From Paracoccus sp. S3-43 (GTDB lineage Bacteria > Pseudomonadota > Alphaproteobacteria > Rhodobacterales > Rhodobacteraceae), in contig NZ_CP119082.1 in the NCBI RefSeq assembly GCF_029027965.1, positions 3,023,001 to 3,087,000 of the forward strand: a stretch of DNA of 64,000 bases, written 5' to 3'. The number at the start of each line of letters is the position of its first letter. Positions within the stretch are counted from its first letter, which is position 1. A program made the translations under genes and the position numbers. Shown piece after piece: positions 16,012 to 26,215 of this stretch. A model generated the notes under the pieces. That model saw only the letters and a program-made list of their open reading frames with translations, was not told the origin of the DNA and did no database searches.

Positions 16012-17147
16012 CGCGGCCTGTGGACATGGGCGGCCTGCACCAGCCCGAAGCCCAGCATCAGGATCATCAGCGACGTGCCGCCATAGCTGACCAGCGGCAG
16101 GGGCGATCCCTTGGCGGGCAGCATCCCCATCACGGTGGCCATGTTGATCGAGAAATACAGGAAGAATGTCCCGCTGATGCCCACCGTGATCAGCGCCGCG
16201 AAGCGGTCGCGGTTCGACAGCGCCGAATAGAGGCAGAAGCCGATGATCAGCGTATAGAGGCCGAGCAGCGACATGGCGCCGACGAAGCCGAATTCCTCGG
16301 CCAGGACGGTGAAGATGAAGTCGGTGTGCTTCTCGGGCAGGAAGTTCAGCCGCGACTGGGTGCCCTGCATGAAGCCCCGCCCCGACCAGCCGCCCGATCC
16401 AAGCGCGATCTGGCTCTGGATGATGTTGTATCCCGCGCCCAGGGGATCGGCGGCCGGGTCCAGGAAGGTGTCGATGCGGCGGAACTGGTAATCCTTCAGC
16501 AACTGCCAGTCGGTGCCCCGGCTTTCCAGGACGGCGGCGACCATGCCCACGGCGGCGGCGATCACGGCGGCGAAATACCACAGCGACACGCCCGCCGCGA
16601 ACATCATGATGCCGCCCCCCGCCACCAGCATGATCGAGGTTCCCAGGTCCGGCTGGATCAGCACCAGCGCCGTCGGCGCCAGGATCAGCACCACCGGGAT
16701 CAGCACCCACAGGGGCTTCGACACCCGGTGCGGCGCCAGCCAGTCGTAATAGGCCGCCAGCAGCAGCACGAGCGAGATCTTCATCAGCTCGGACGGTTGC
16801 AGCCGGATCGGGCCGAGGTCGATCCAGCGCTGCGCGCCCATGCCGATCTCTCCCACCAGTTCGACCGCGACCAGCAGCAGGAAGCAGCAGAGATAGGCAG
16901 GCACGGAAATCCCGCGCCAGAACCACATCGGCACGAAGGCCAGCGCGATCATGATGACCATGCCCGCCGCAAAGCGATACATCTGCGGCTTGGCCCAGAT
17001 GTCGACCCGGCCCCCGGCGACAGAGATCAGCATCAGAAAGCCGATGCCGGCCACCGCCGCGATCAGGAAGACCAGCGGCCAGTTCAGATACAGGATCTTG
17101 CGGATGCCGGTCGGGGTCTGGGCGACCTTGTAATCAAGATAGGACAT
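16008..17147 (-). CDS. rodA: Peptidoglycan glycosyltransferase RodA (MrdB)
   Basis: A 379-residue SEDS-family membrane protein with about 10 helices. Conserved features include QRWIDLGPIRLQPSELMKI, LIQPDLGTS and the C-terminal SYGGTSLMI. RodA polymerises lipid II during cell elongation with PBP2. The start lies four bases downstream of the mrdA stop, and its 3' end overlaps ghrA, giving tight operon packing. Confidence 0.96.
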   Translation of the reverse strand: MSYLDYKVAQTPTGIRKILYLNWPLVFLIAAVAGIGFLMLISVAGGRVDIWAKPQMYRFAAGMVIMIALAFVPMWFWRGISVPAYLCCFLLLVAVELVGEIGMGAQRWIDLGPIRLQPSELMKISLVLLLAAYYDWLAPHRVSKPLWVLIPVVLILAPTALVLIQPDLGTSIMLVAGGGIMMFAAGVSLWYFAAVIAAAVGMVAAVLESRGTDWQLLKDYQFRRIDTFLDPAADPLGAGYNIIQSQIALGSGGWSGRGFMQGTQSRLNFLPEKHTDFIFTVLAEEFGFVGAMSLLGLYTLIIGFCLYSALSNRDRFAALITVGISGTFFLYFSINMATVMGMLPAKGSPLPLVSYGGTSLMILMLGFGLVQAAHVHRPR

Positions 17148-17151
17148 GGCG

Positions 17152-19092
17152 TCAGGCCCTGGTCAGGCGCGGCGGTTCGGGGGTGAACAGGTGCATGGCG
17201 TTGTGGCGTTCCTCCATCCCGGCCCGCTGGTCGCCGGGAACGGCATCCAGAGGCGGCAGCCCGCCCGCCAGCGCATACAGAAGGATATCGCGCGCCACCG
17301 GCGCCGCCACCGCCGATCCGCCGCCGCCATGTTCCACCACGACTGACACTGCATAGCGCGGCGCGTCGAAGGGCGCATAGCAGACAAACAGCGCGTGGTC
17401 GCGCCGGTTCCAAGGCAGCTGGTCGTTCGACACCACGCCCCGCGCGCGTTCGGCGGCGGTGATGTTGCGGACTTGGCTGGTGCCGGTCTTGCCGGCCATG
17501 CGCCAGTCCTCGCGGATGATGCGCGACCGGCGGGCGGTGCCGCTGTCGGAATTCATCACCGCGTCCATGCCCGCCCGCGCGGTGCGCAGGAAAGCCGGAT
17601 CCAGTCCCAGATCCGGGAAATCGGCCGCCGGCTGCGCCACGCCGTCGATGGCGCGCACCAGCCGGGGCCTGACCTCTCGGCCGGTGGCGATGCGCGCGGT
17701 CATCACCGCCAGTTGCAGCGGCGAGGCCAGCACATAGCCCTGCCCGATCGAGGCGTTCAGGCTGTCGCCCACCTGCCAGGCCTGGCCGTGGCGCGCCTGT
17801 TTCCAGGCTCGGTCGGGGGCGATGCCCTCGGCCACGGCGGACATCGGCAGGTCGTGGCGCTGCCCCAGGCCCAGCCTGCGGGCCATGGCGGCGATGCGGT
17901 CGATGCCGACCCGCTGGGCCAGTTCGTAATAATACACGTCGCAACTGTGCGACAGGCTGGTGACGGCATCGACGCTGCCATGACCGCCCCGGCGCCAGCA
18001 ATGGAAGCGGCGGCCGCCGACCTCGGTATGGCCGGGGCAGTAAAAGCGCGTGCCGGCATTGATGACGCCCGAGTCCAGCCCCGCCAGCAGGGTGACCATC
18101 TTGAAGGTCGATCCCGGCGGATAGACCCCCTGCACCGTCTTGTCGGCCAGCGGGCGGTGGTCATGGTCCATCAGCGCCTTGTAGTCGGGCGAGGATATCC
18201 CGCGCACGAACTTGTTCGGATCGAAGCTGGGCGAGGAACAGATCGTCACGATGTCGCCGGTCTGCACGTCGATGACCACGGCGGCGGCGCTTTCGGTGCC
18301 CATGCGCTGCGCGGCGTAATTCTGCAGCCGCGCGTCCAGCGTCATCTGCACGGTGGCGCCCTGTTCACCTTCCTGGCGCGACAGCTGGCGCATTTCGCGG
18401 CCCGCGCTGTTCACCTCGACCCGGCGCTGACCGGCCTTGCCGCGCAGCACCTCTTCCATCCGGGCCTCGAAGCCGACCTTGCCCAGCTGGAATTCGGGCA
18501 GCATCAGGACGGGATCGGGATCCTCGATCTTGGATAGGTCGTAATCCGAGACCGGCCCGACATAGCCCAGCACATGCGCCATGTCGCCCGCGCGCGGATA
18601 GACGCGCGACAGGCCCGATTCGGGCGTCACCCCCGCCAGCGACGGCGCGTTCACGGCGATGGAGCTGAACTGTTCCCAGGTCAGCCGGTCGGCCAGCACG
18701 ATGGGGGTGATGGCGCTGCGCTTGGAAAATTCGTCCAGAAGCTCGGCCATGCGGGCGTCGCTGATCGGGATCAGCCGGGCCAGGCGGCGCAGCACGGGCT
18801 CCACGTCGCCGCCCGCCTCCTCGCGCGTCAGGGTGACGCGGTAATTCTGTTCGTTCCCGGCAATGAGGATGCCGTTGCGGTCGTGGATCAGGCCGCGCGC
18901 GGGCACCAGCAGGCGGATCTTGATCGAATTGCCGTCGGACAGCATCCGGTATTCTTCGGCATGTTCGACCTGCATCGACCGCAGCTTCAGCGCCAGGGTC
19001 GTGACGACGCCCAACTGGATGCCCGCCAGCAGCAGCCCCCGGCGGCCGATGCCCCGGCCCGTGTCGCCGGTCTGGCGCGGCACTCGTGTCAT
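17152..19092 (-). CDS. mrdA: Penicillin-binding protein 2 (elongation transpeptidase)
   Basis: A 646-residue class B PBP with a short cytoplasmic tail, one N-terminal membrane anchor (about residues 18-36), a dimerisation domain and a transpeptidase domain. Active-site motifs are STFK (Ser328-Lys331), SCD (383-385, an SxD form as in PBP2) and KTGTS. ATG at 19092 overlaps the mreD stop by four bases. It crosslinks peptidoglycan for lateral growth together with RodA and MreBCD. Confidence 0.96.
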   Translation of the reverse strand: MTRVPRQTGDTGRGIGRRGLLLAGIQLGVVTTLALKLRSMQVEHAEEYRMLSDGNSIKIRLLVPARGLIHDRNGILIAGNEQNYRVTLTREEAGGDVEPVLRRLARLIPISDARMAELLDEFSKRSAITPIVLADRLTWEQFSSIAVNAPSLAGVTPESGLSRVYPRAGDMAHVLGYVGPVSDYDLSKIEDPDPVLMLPEFQLGKVGFEARMEEVLRGKAGQRRVEVNSAGREMRQLSRQEGEQGATVQMTLDARLQNYAAQRMGTESAAAVVIDVQTGDIVTICSSPSFDPNKFVRGISSPDYKALMDHDHRPLADKTVQGVYPPGSTFKMVTLLAGLDSGVINAGTRFYCPGHTEVGGRRFHCWRRGGHGSVDAVTSLSHSCDVYYYELAQRVGIDRIAAMARRLGLGQRHDLPMSAVAEGIAPDRAWKQARHGQAWQVGDSLNASIGQGYVLASPLQLAVMTARIATGREVRPRLVRAIDGVAQPAADFPDLGLDPAFLRTARAGMDAVMNSDSGTARRSRIIREDWRMAGKTGTSQVRNITAAERARGVVSNDQLPWNRRDHALFVCYAPFDAPRYAVSVVVEHGGGGSAVAAPVARDILLYALAGGLPPLDAVPGDQRAGMEERHNAMHLFTPEPPRLTRA

Positions 19093-19619
19093 CGGGCAAA
19101 CCTCATCTGCTCGGCTTCCGCCAGGGTGACGCGGCGCAGCCCGAACAGGATGCGCGCGGCCAGCACCACCGCCGGATAGGCGGCGACGGTGGCGATGAAT
19201 TGCAGGATCACCTGTCCCAGGGCCGGAACCGGCACCATGAACACCACCTGCGCGAAGCGATAGCCCAGCATCATCACGCCCATCAGGACCGACACGCGCA
19301 GCCATTCAACCATGAACGGCCCATCGCGCCAACGCCCCTCACGCAGGCGTGCGGCCTCGGATCCGGCCAGGACGATGGCGGGCCACAGGCCCAGGGGGTG
19401 GAACAGGATCGCGTCCTGGACCAGGAAGGCCAGGGCGATCACCGGGGCGGCAAGCTGATCGGGACGGCGCAGCATCCAGGCCAGCACCAGGCACAGTTCA
19501 AGGTCGGGTCCGGGCCAGCGCGTCGTGCCCGGCGACAGCGGCAGCAGCCGCAGGAACAGCAGCGCCGCCATGGCCGCGCAGAACAGGGTCGTGCCGATCA
19601 GCACCTGCCGATTCATCAT
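19089..19619 (-). CDS. mreD: Rod shape-determining protein MreD
   Basis: A 176-residue inner-membrane protein with about five hydrophobic helices, matching MreD in size and position. It overlaps both mreC (4 bases) and mrdA (4 bases). MreD sequences are poorly conserved, so synteny is the main evidence. Confidence 0.9.
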   Translation of the reverse strand: MMNRQVLIGTTLFCAAMAALLFLRLLPLSPGTTRWPGPDLELCLVLAWMLRRPDQLAAPVIALAFLVQDAILFHPLGLWPAIVLAGSEAARLREGRWRDGPFMVEWLRVSVLMGVMMLGYRFAQVVFMVPVPALGQVILQFIATVAAYPAVVLAARILFGLRRVTLAEAEQMRFAR

Positions 19620-20551
19620 TCGCTGCCCGTGGCCAGGGGATCCGAGGCCACCGCCGCCTCGACCGGCGAGGTGGGCCGCTGCGGCCCGATCAGGCCCCGG
19701 CCGCCCGGCGCGATCACCGCGCCGCTGTCCACGACCATCTCGGCCGGATGGGATCGCAGCACCCGCAGGAATTCCAGCCGCCCGTAATCGGCCGCCAGCC
19801 GCAGCCGCATCCGCCCGTCGCTGCCCTGGACCATCTGCCCCGCCAGCAGCCCCGGCGGAAACACCCCGCCATCGCCCGAGGTGACGACCCGGTCGCCGGG
19901 CCGCACGTTGTCGGGCATCTCGATGAAATCCAGGAACGGCAGCGGCGTGTTGTCGCCGGTCAGCAGCGCCCGTTCGCCGGACGGCTGGGCGGCCACCGGG
20001 ATGCGCGAGGACGGATCGGTCAGCAGCACCACCCGGCTGGTCCGCTGGCCCACCCCCGAGATGCGGCCCGCAAGGCCCAGCCCGTCCATCGTCGCCCAGC
20101 CTTCGACGATGCCGTCCTGCGCGCCCACGTTCAGCAGCACCGACCGGCGGAAGGCCGACCCGCTGTCGGTCATCACCATGCCGGTGACGCTGGTCAGCGC
20201 CGGGTCGATGCGCACATTGTTCAGCGCCATCAGCTTGGAATTTTCCTGTTCCAGCTGGACGGCGGCTTCCTTCCAGGCCTGCATCTGCTGCAATTCCCGG
20301 CGCAGTTCCTGGTTCTGTTCATAGATCCGCGCATAGGACTGGAACCCGCCGATCATCTGGCTGGCCCGCGTGACCGGCGCCAAGGCCCATTCGAAGCCGG
20401 GCACCACCCGGTCGATGAGGGCGACGCGCATCGCCTCGGCGCGCGGGCTGTCGATGCGCCAGAACAGGAACAGCGCCACCAGCACAAGCGCCATCAGCGC
20501 GATCAGCACGCGCCGCACGGGCGTTGCGAAATCTGGTCCCTTGCGTGCCAT
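19616..20551 (-). CDS. mreC: Rod shape-determining protein MreC
   Basis: A 311-residue protein with an N-terminal membrane anchor (about 14-33), a coiled-coil segment (YEQNQELRRELQQMQ, about 72-110) and two beta-barrel periplasmic halves (VVTSGDGGVFPPGLLAG, GERALLTGDN). MreC links MreB to the periplasmic synthases. It lies 36 bases after mreB and overlaps mreD. Confidence 0.95.
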   Translation of the reverse strand: MARKGPDFATPVRRVLIALMALVLVALFLFWRIDSPRAEAMRVALIDRVVPGFEWALAPVTRASQMIGGFQSYARIYEQNQELRRELQQMQAWKEAAVQLEQENSKLMALNNVRIDPALTSVTGMVMTDSGSAFRRSVLLNVGAQDGIVEGWATMDGLGLAGRISGVGQRTSRVVLLTDPSSRIPVAAQPSGERALLTGDNTPLPFLDFIEMPDNVRPGDRVVTSGDGGVFPPGLLAGQMVQGSDGRMRLRLAADYGRLEFLRVLRSHPAEMVVDSGAVIAPGGRGLIGPQRPTSPVEAAVASDPLATGSE

Positions 20552-20587
20552 TCAGGCAGCCCCCTGGCCCCTGCCGGGCCGCGCCCC

Positions 20588-21944
<1,357 letters not shown>

Positions 21945-23309
21945 GTGAAGATTGCAAGCAATTTTCTGCTAACCCTGCCCGCAGTTCTCCTATGCTCGGC
22001 AGCACCATCTTCGGCAGCAGTTGTGGGCGTATTCCACAACAATTATGGCAACAGCGGAACCCAGTCCATTTTCGTTTTCGGCGCAGCAGGCACCACGGGT
22101 AGTCTGGTCCGGGGAACGGACTCAACCGCCTTTGCCATCGACAACAGTGGCATTTACACCTTCAGTCTTGGCGAGGGCACCAATGCGATGACGCAGGGCG
22201 GCGAAATCAATACCCTTGCCTTTCGCATAGACGCCAATTCGCCCATCAGTGCCATAGCGTTGAATCGCGAAAGATATACTACCGACCAGACAAACCTGCT
22301 GGATGTCGAAGCCTTGGGACGCGACCATGTGGTTCTGACGACCACAGGCACCTTTGGCGGCTCGCAGATGTCGGTCACCGCGGTGGAGGACGGGACCGAG
22401 GTCCAGATTACATCCCCTGTGGACCTGAATGGAAACCCTGCAAATACACCCATAAATGTCACACTGAATAAGGGGGAATCGGTATTCTACACCAGTAATT
22501 CTGGCTCCGATCTGTCTGGAGCGAGGGTCACCGCGAACAAGGACATCGCGGTGTTCGCAGGGGCGGAATGCACCAACGTCCCAGTGGGCGTATCGGCCTG
22601 CGACCACCTTATCAGCCAGCAATACAGCGTGGACAATTTCGATACCGAATTCCTGATCTCGAACAGCTATGGCAATGGGGAATTGGGAGATCTGGTCAGG
22701 GTCGTCGGTGCGACGGACAATACCGAAGTGTTCCTGAACGGAGTTTCGCAGGGCACCATAAACGCCGGACAGGTTCTGACCCTTGATGCCGGCGACGGCG
22801 GCGTGCTGACCTCAAGCCAGCCTGTCACAGTTGGTCAATTCATGCGCGGGCAGGAACAGCGCCAGGCGGGCATCGGCGATCCGGCTTATGAGATCATACC
22901 CAGCACCGACCAGTTCCTGTCCTCGTATTTCTATGCCACGCCCGTGGGCGCCGATGCGTTCACGTTGAATTACCTCAGTCTTGCCATCGCCGAAAGCGAG
23001 GCCAGCAGCCTGAAACTGAACGGCTCGTCCGTGGATACATCCGCGTTCAGCAACATCAGCGGCTGGCTGTTCGGCACCTTGGCCATCAACACCGGCATCG
23101 GCACAATTGAAGCCGCAAATCCGTTCCTTGCCACAATCTCTGGCTATTCGGACTACGACAGCTATTTCAGCACCATCGCAACGGCATTTTCGCCCGGTGT
23201 CTCGCCGCCGGTCGATCCCGCGCCGGTTCCGGTTCCCGCCGCGTTTCCGTTGCTCGGGGCCGGCTTGGGGATATTGGGACTTCTGCGCCGCAAGCGCCGA
23301 TCCGCCTGA
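21945..23309 (+). CDS. Secreted VPLPA-CTERM protein with IgGFc-binding-like domain
   Basis: A 454-residue protein: signal peptide at 1-24, a long beta-rich region with motifs seen in IgGFc-binding N-terminal type domains (VEDGTEVQI, LNKGESVFY, KDIAVFAGAEC), and a C-terminal sorting signal of the PEP-CTERM/VPLPA type: VPVPAAFPLLG, a hydrophobic helix and the tail RRKRRSA. Such signals are processed by exosortase-like systems; none is in the window. GTG at 21945 is chosen because AAAGGAGG lies nine bases upstream. Codon use is visibly more A+T-rich than in neighbours, especially in the first half, suggesting transfer. Function probably adhesion or surface layer (inference). Confidence 0.75.
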   Translation: MKIASNFLLTLPAVLLCSAAPSSAAVVGVFHNNYGNSGTQSIFVFGAAGTTGSLVRGTDSTAFAIDNSGIYTFSLGEGTNAMTQGGEINTLAFRIDANSPISAIALNRERYTTDQTNLLDVEALGRDHVVLTTTGTFGGSQMSVTAVEDGTEVQITSPVDLNGNPANTPINVTLNKGESVFYTSNSGSDLSGARVTANKDIAVFAGAECTNVPVGVSACDHLISQQYSVDNFDTEFLISNSYGNGELGDLVRVVGATDNTEVFLNGVSQGTINAGQVLTLDAGDGGVLTSSQPVTVGQFMRGQEQRQAGIGDPAYEIIPSTDQFLSSYFYATPVGADAFTLNYLSLAIAESEASSLKLNGSSVDTSAFSNISGWLFGTLAINTGIGTIEAANPFLATISGYSDYDSYFSTIATAFSPGVSPPVDPAPVPVPAAFPLLGAGLGILGLLRRKRRSA

Positions 23310-23330
23310 CAGAACGCAGAGTCCATGGAC

Positions 23331-23360
23331 ATGGCGGGCGACCGTACGGTTGCCCGCCAT
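23331..23360 (+). terminator. Long hairpin downstream of the surface-protein gene
   Basis: ATGGCGGGC and GCCCGCCAT form a 9-bp stem extended by GACC/GGTT (one G-T pair) around a GTAC loop, 22 bases after the stop of the plus-strand gene and between two convergent genes. There is no T-run, so it is a hairpin or bidirectional 3'-end structure rather than a classical terminator. Confidence 0.5.
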
Positions 23361-23423
23361 ATCTCATTGCCGATATATATATTGGTTATTGCCTGCCTGC
23401 GTGTTGATGCAGGATTGGATCAA

Positions 23424-24020
23424 TCAACGCGCCTTGCGGCGGCGGCGCAGCAGGGCCAGCGCGGCCAGACCGGCGGGCAGCAGCGCCGCGCCCGCAGGCA
23501 GCGGCACGGGTGCGGGCTGGGCATCGGCGACGGCGTTGCCGGGAACCGCGATATTGTAGTTCAAGCTGCCATGGGTGCCGTAAAGGCCCAGATACAGGAC
23601 GCCCGCGAAATCGTCGCCCAGGTTCAGCGTGTAAGTGAAATCGTTCTTGCGGTTCCAGTGCTGCATGTTGACAGTGCCGAACGATGTCCCCTCCCAGGCG
23701 CTGTATTTCGGCGCCCGGGTTTGATAGTGCAGCTCGCCGCCCGCTGAGAACGTCCAGTCGGTGTCGCCGATGGGGGTTTTCGGCGAAAAGGTCAGCGTGA
23801 TGGTCTGCGCACCCGCCTTCAGCGAGGTGAAGCCCAAGATGTCGTGATCGTTCTGGACGTCCCAGCTGCCCGAAATGTGATCGACGCCTGCGGCGACGAT
23901 GGTGGGGTTTTTCCACTCGTGCGAAAATTCGGCGGCTCCGGTACCCTCGGTCAGGGTGGCGGCGTTGGCAGCCCCGGCCGCCATCAGGGCGGTCGCGATG
24001 GCAAGACAGAAGGCGCGCAT
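23424..24020 (-). CDS. Small secreted VPLPA-CTERM protein
   Basis: A 198-residue protein with signal peptide (MRAFCLAIATALMAAGAANA), an unrecognised beta-rich middle region and a C-terminal sorting signal: [15 protein letters not shown], hydrophobic helix and RRRRKAR tail. ATG at 24020 follows AGAGGAT. Convergent with the larger VPLPA-CTERM gene, so the two are not an operon. Function unknown. Confidence 0.75.
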   Translation of the reverse strand: MRAFCLAIATALMAAGAANAATLTEGTGAAEFSHEWKNPTIVAAGVDHISGSWDVQNDHDILGFTSLKAGAQTITLTFSPKTPIGDTDWTFSAGGELHYQTRAPKYSAWEGTSFGTVNMQHWNRKNDFTYTLNLGDDFAGVLYLGLYGTHGSLNYNIAVPGNAVADAQPAPVPLPAGAALLPAGLAALALLRRRRKAR

Positions 24021-24167
24021 CTTATCCTCTTTACTGGCGCATTCAGCACCAAAAATAATTAAAAGGCCCGGCAGATTCTCTGCCTGGCGGGGATCTCTCA
24101 TGCGGCGACGTTCACGTCAACGAAATCGCGATGCCGAGCGGCTGTCTTTTTGTACAGGCTTAATACG

Positions 24168-24195
24168 AAAAGCCCCGCCGCGGGGGCGCCGGGGC
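24168..24195 (-). terminator. Rho-independent terminator after leuA
   Basis: On the minus strand a GC-rich hairpin (GCCCCG...CGGGGC) is followed by TTTT, 27 bases after the leuA stop. A second hairpin (GGCAGA/TCTGCC, about 24073-24087) with a T-rich tail lies further on and may act as back-up. Confidence 0.65.
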
Positions 24196-24221
24196 CGGAA
24201 AGCGTCCGCCATGAACGGGCG

Positions 24222-25778
24222 TCAGTGCGAATACATGCTGATTTCCTTGCCGTCCTTGCCCGCACGGGCGCGGCGCACGATCAGGTGGTTCAGCGCCCCC
24301 ACATAGGCTTTGACCGATGCCAGGATCGTGTCGGTGTCGGCGGCCTGGCCGTTCACGATGCGGCCGTCCTCCTCCATCCGCACGCTGACGGTCGCCTGGG
24401 CGTCGGTGCCCTCGGTCACGGCATGGACCTGATACAGCTTCAGCCGGGCGTTGTGGGGGAAGATCTGCCTGACCGCGTTGAAGCAGGCATCGACCGGGCC
24501 GTCGCCGGTGGCGTGGACGGTCTGTTCCTGCCCGTCCACGATCATGGTCAGATCCGCTGTCTGCCCGTCGCTGCCGCAGATGACGCGCAGGTGCTTGACC
24601 TGCAAGTGATCGTCGCCGGTATTGGCCGAGGCGTCCTGGACCAAGGCGACGATATCCTCGTCATAGACCTCTTTCTTGCGGTCGGCGAGCGCCTTGAAGC
24701 GGACGAAGATGTCCTTCAGCTGGTTGTCGCCCACGTCATAGCCCAGATCGGCCAGCTTGGCGCGCAGCGCGGCGCGGCCGGAATGCTTGCCCATGGCGAT
24801 GTTGGTTTCGTTCAGCCCGATATCGGCGGGGCGCATGATCTCGAAGGTCTCGACATTCTTCAGAACGCCGTCCTGGTGGATGCCGGATTCGTGCAGAAAG
24901 GCGTTCTTGCCGACGATGGCCTTGTTGAACTGCACCGGGAATCCGCTGACCTGGGCCACGCGGCGGGAAATGCCGATGATCTTCGTCGTGTCGATGCCGG
25001 TTGTGAAGGGCATGATGTCGTGGCGCACCTTCAGCGCCATCACGACCTCTTCCAGGGCTGTGTTGCCCGCGCGTTCGCCCAACCCGTTGATGGTGCATTC
25101 GATCTGCCGCGCGCCGGCCTCGACAGCGGCCAGGGCGTTGGCGGTCGCCATGCCCAGGTCGTTGTGGCAATGGGTGGCGAAGACCACGTTTTCCGACCCC
25201 GGAACGCGTTCCAGCAGCATGCGGATCAGGTCGGCCGATTCGCTCGGCGCGGTATAGCCCACGGTATCGGGGATGTTGATCGTGGTCGCGCCCGCCTTGA
25301 TGGCGATTTCGACCACGCGGCACAGGTAATCGTGTTCCGTGCGCGTCGCGTCCATCGGCGACCATTGCACGTTGTCGCAGAGGTTGCGGGCATGGGTCAC
25401 GGTCTGCTCGATCCGTTCGGCCATCTGGTCCATGTCCAGGTTCGGGATCGCCCGGTGCAGGGGCGAGGTGCCGATGAAGGTGTGGATGCGCGGGCGTTTC
25501 GCGTGGCGCACGGCCTCCCAGCAGCGGTCGATGTCGGGCAGTTGCGCGCGGGCCAGGCCGCAGATCACGGCGTTCTTCGCCTGCCTGGCGATCTCGGACA
25601 CGGCGGCGAAATCGCCTTCGCTGGCGATGGGGAAGCCCGCCTCGATGATATCGACGCCCATCTCGTCCAGCATGGACGCGATTTCCAGCTTTTCCTCGTG
25701 GGACATGGTTGCGCCGGGTGACTGTTCGCCGTCGCGGAGGGTGGTGTCGAAGATGACGACGCGGTTCTTGTCGGACAT
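24222..25778 (-). CDS. leuA: 2-isopropylmalate synthase
   Basis: A 518-residue enzyme that condenses acetyl-CoA with 2-oxoisovalerate, the first committed step of leucine synthesis. The catalytic domain opens with FDTTLRDGEQSPG and contains the HCHNDLGMATANAL metal-binding motif and GERAGN; the C-terminal LeuA dimer regulatory domain (about 390-518) for leucine feedback is present. The ribosome-binding segment AAGAAAG lies eight bases before the ATG and is complementary to part of the upstream leader peptide gene, pointing to leucine-responsive control. Confidence 0.97.
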   Translation of the reverse strand: MSDKNRVVIFDTTLRDGEQSPGATMSHEEKLEIASMLDEMGVDIIEAGFPIASEGDFAAVSEIARQAKNAVICGLARAQLPDIDRCWEAVRHAKRPRIHTFIGTSPLHRAIPNLDMDQMAERIEQTVTHARNLCDNVQWSPMDATRTEHDYLCRVVEIAIKAGATTINIPDTVGYTAPSESADLIRMLLERVPGSENVVFATHCHNDLGMATANALAAVEAGARQIECTINGLGERAGNTALEEVVMALKVRHDIMPFTTGIDTTKIIGISRRVAQVSGFPVQFNKAIVGKNAFLHESGIHQDGVLKNVETFEIMRPADIGLNETNIAMGKHSGRAALRAKLADLGYDVGDNQLKDIFVRFKALADRKKEVYDEDIVALVQDASANTGDDHLQVKHLRVICGSDGQTADLTMIVDGQEQTVHATGDGPVDACFNAVRQIFPHNARLKLYQVHAVTEGTDAQATVSVRMEEDGRIVNGQAADTDTILASVKAYVGALNHLIVRRARAGKDGKEISMYSH

Positions 25779-25785
25779 GGATGGT

Positions 25786-25873
25786 GCTTTCTTACGGGGT
25801 CTGTCAGGGGATGACCGGGCACGTTCCTGGCTGAGCGGCGGCCCGGAGACCCGCTCAGCGCAGCGTAAGAAGC
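25786..25873 (-). promoter_or_regulatory. leuA leader RNA: Leu codons complementary to the leuA ribosome site
   Basis: On the minus strand GCTTCTTACG (25864-25873, inside the leader's Leu codons) is complementary to CGTAAGAAAGC (25786-25796), which contains the leuA Shine-Dalgarno-like segment: ten pairs with one bulged A. The pair encloses a perfect 8-bp hairpin CTGAGCGG/CCGCTCAG (25831-25858) that overlaps the leader stop codon. There is no T-run after the hairpin. The complementarity is seen directly; a model in which ribosome stalling on Leu codons frees the leuA start is inferred. Confidence 0.6.
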
Positions 25874-25953
25874 AGCAGACCGCGGAGGGTCACGGCCAGA
25901 CGCGCGCCGAAAGGCGCGGTCGGGGCGGCGGGAATGTCCAGCATCCGGGTCAT
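25855..25953 (-). CDS. leuL: Leucine leader peptide
   Basis: A 32-residue open frame starting MTRMLDIPAAP and ending LRGLLLLTLR then stop, upstream of leuA on the same strand. Seven of its residues are Leu, four of them consecutive close to the stop codon, as expected for a ribosome-stalling attenuator peptide. A second ATG at 25944 is an alternative start. No independent protein function is expected. The symbol leuL is used for function by analogy. Confidence 0.7.
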   Translation of the reverse strand: MTRMLDIPAAPTAPFGARLAVTLRGLLLLTLR

Positions 25954-26215
25954 GGCGCGGACTATGCCGATTGAAGGGCGGGTTGGAAAGGGGAAATTGC
26001 GGCGGGATGGCCGGTCAGAGGTCCGGCAGGCAGCCGTCCAGTGGACGGATGCCCGGACCGATTGCCCGAAGGCGCAAGCCGCAGGGCAAGGGGCGCGCAA
26101 CCCGGCCTGACATCGGCAAACCGGCCGCGCCTGACTGGGCGGGCGCGGTATCGCGCCTGCCAAGGGGCAGGCAGGCGCGGCCGGATCTGTCGCGGGACAA
26201 ATCCGGCAAGGCCCC
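25954..26215. other. Intergenic region upstream of the leuA leader
   Basis: No convincing gene. It should contain the leuA promoter. Two hairpins lie near the 3' end of the ABC binding-protein gene: GCGCCTGCC/GGCAGGCGC around 26153-26178, and CCGGAT/ATCCGG at about 26181-26206. Neither has a T-run; they may end the minus-strand transcript. Confidence 0.4.
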
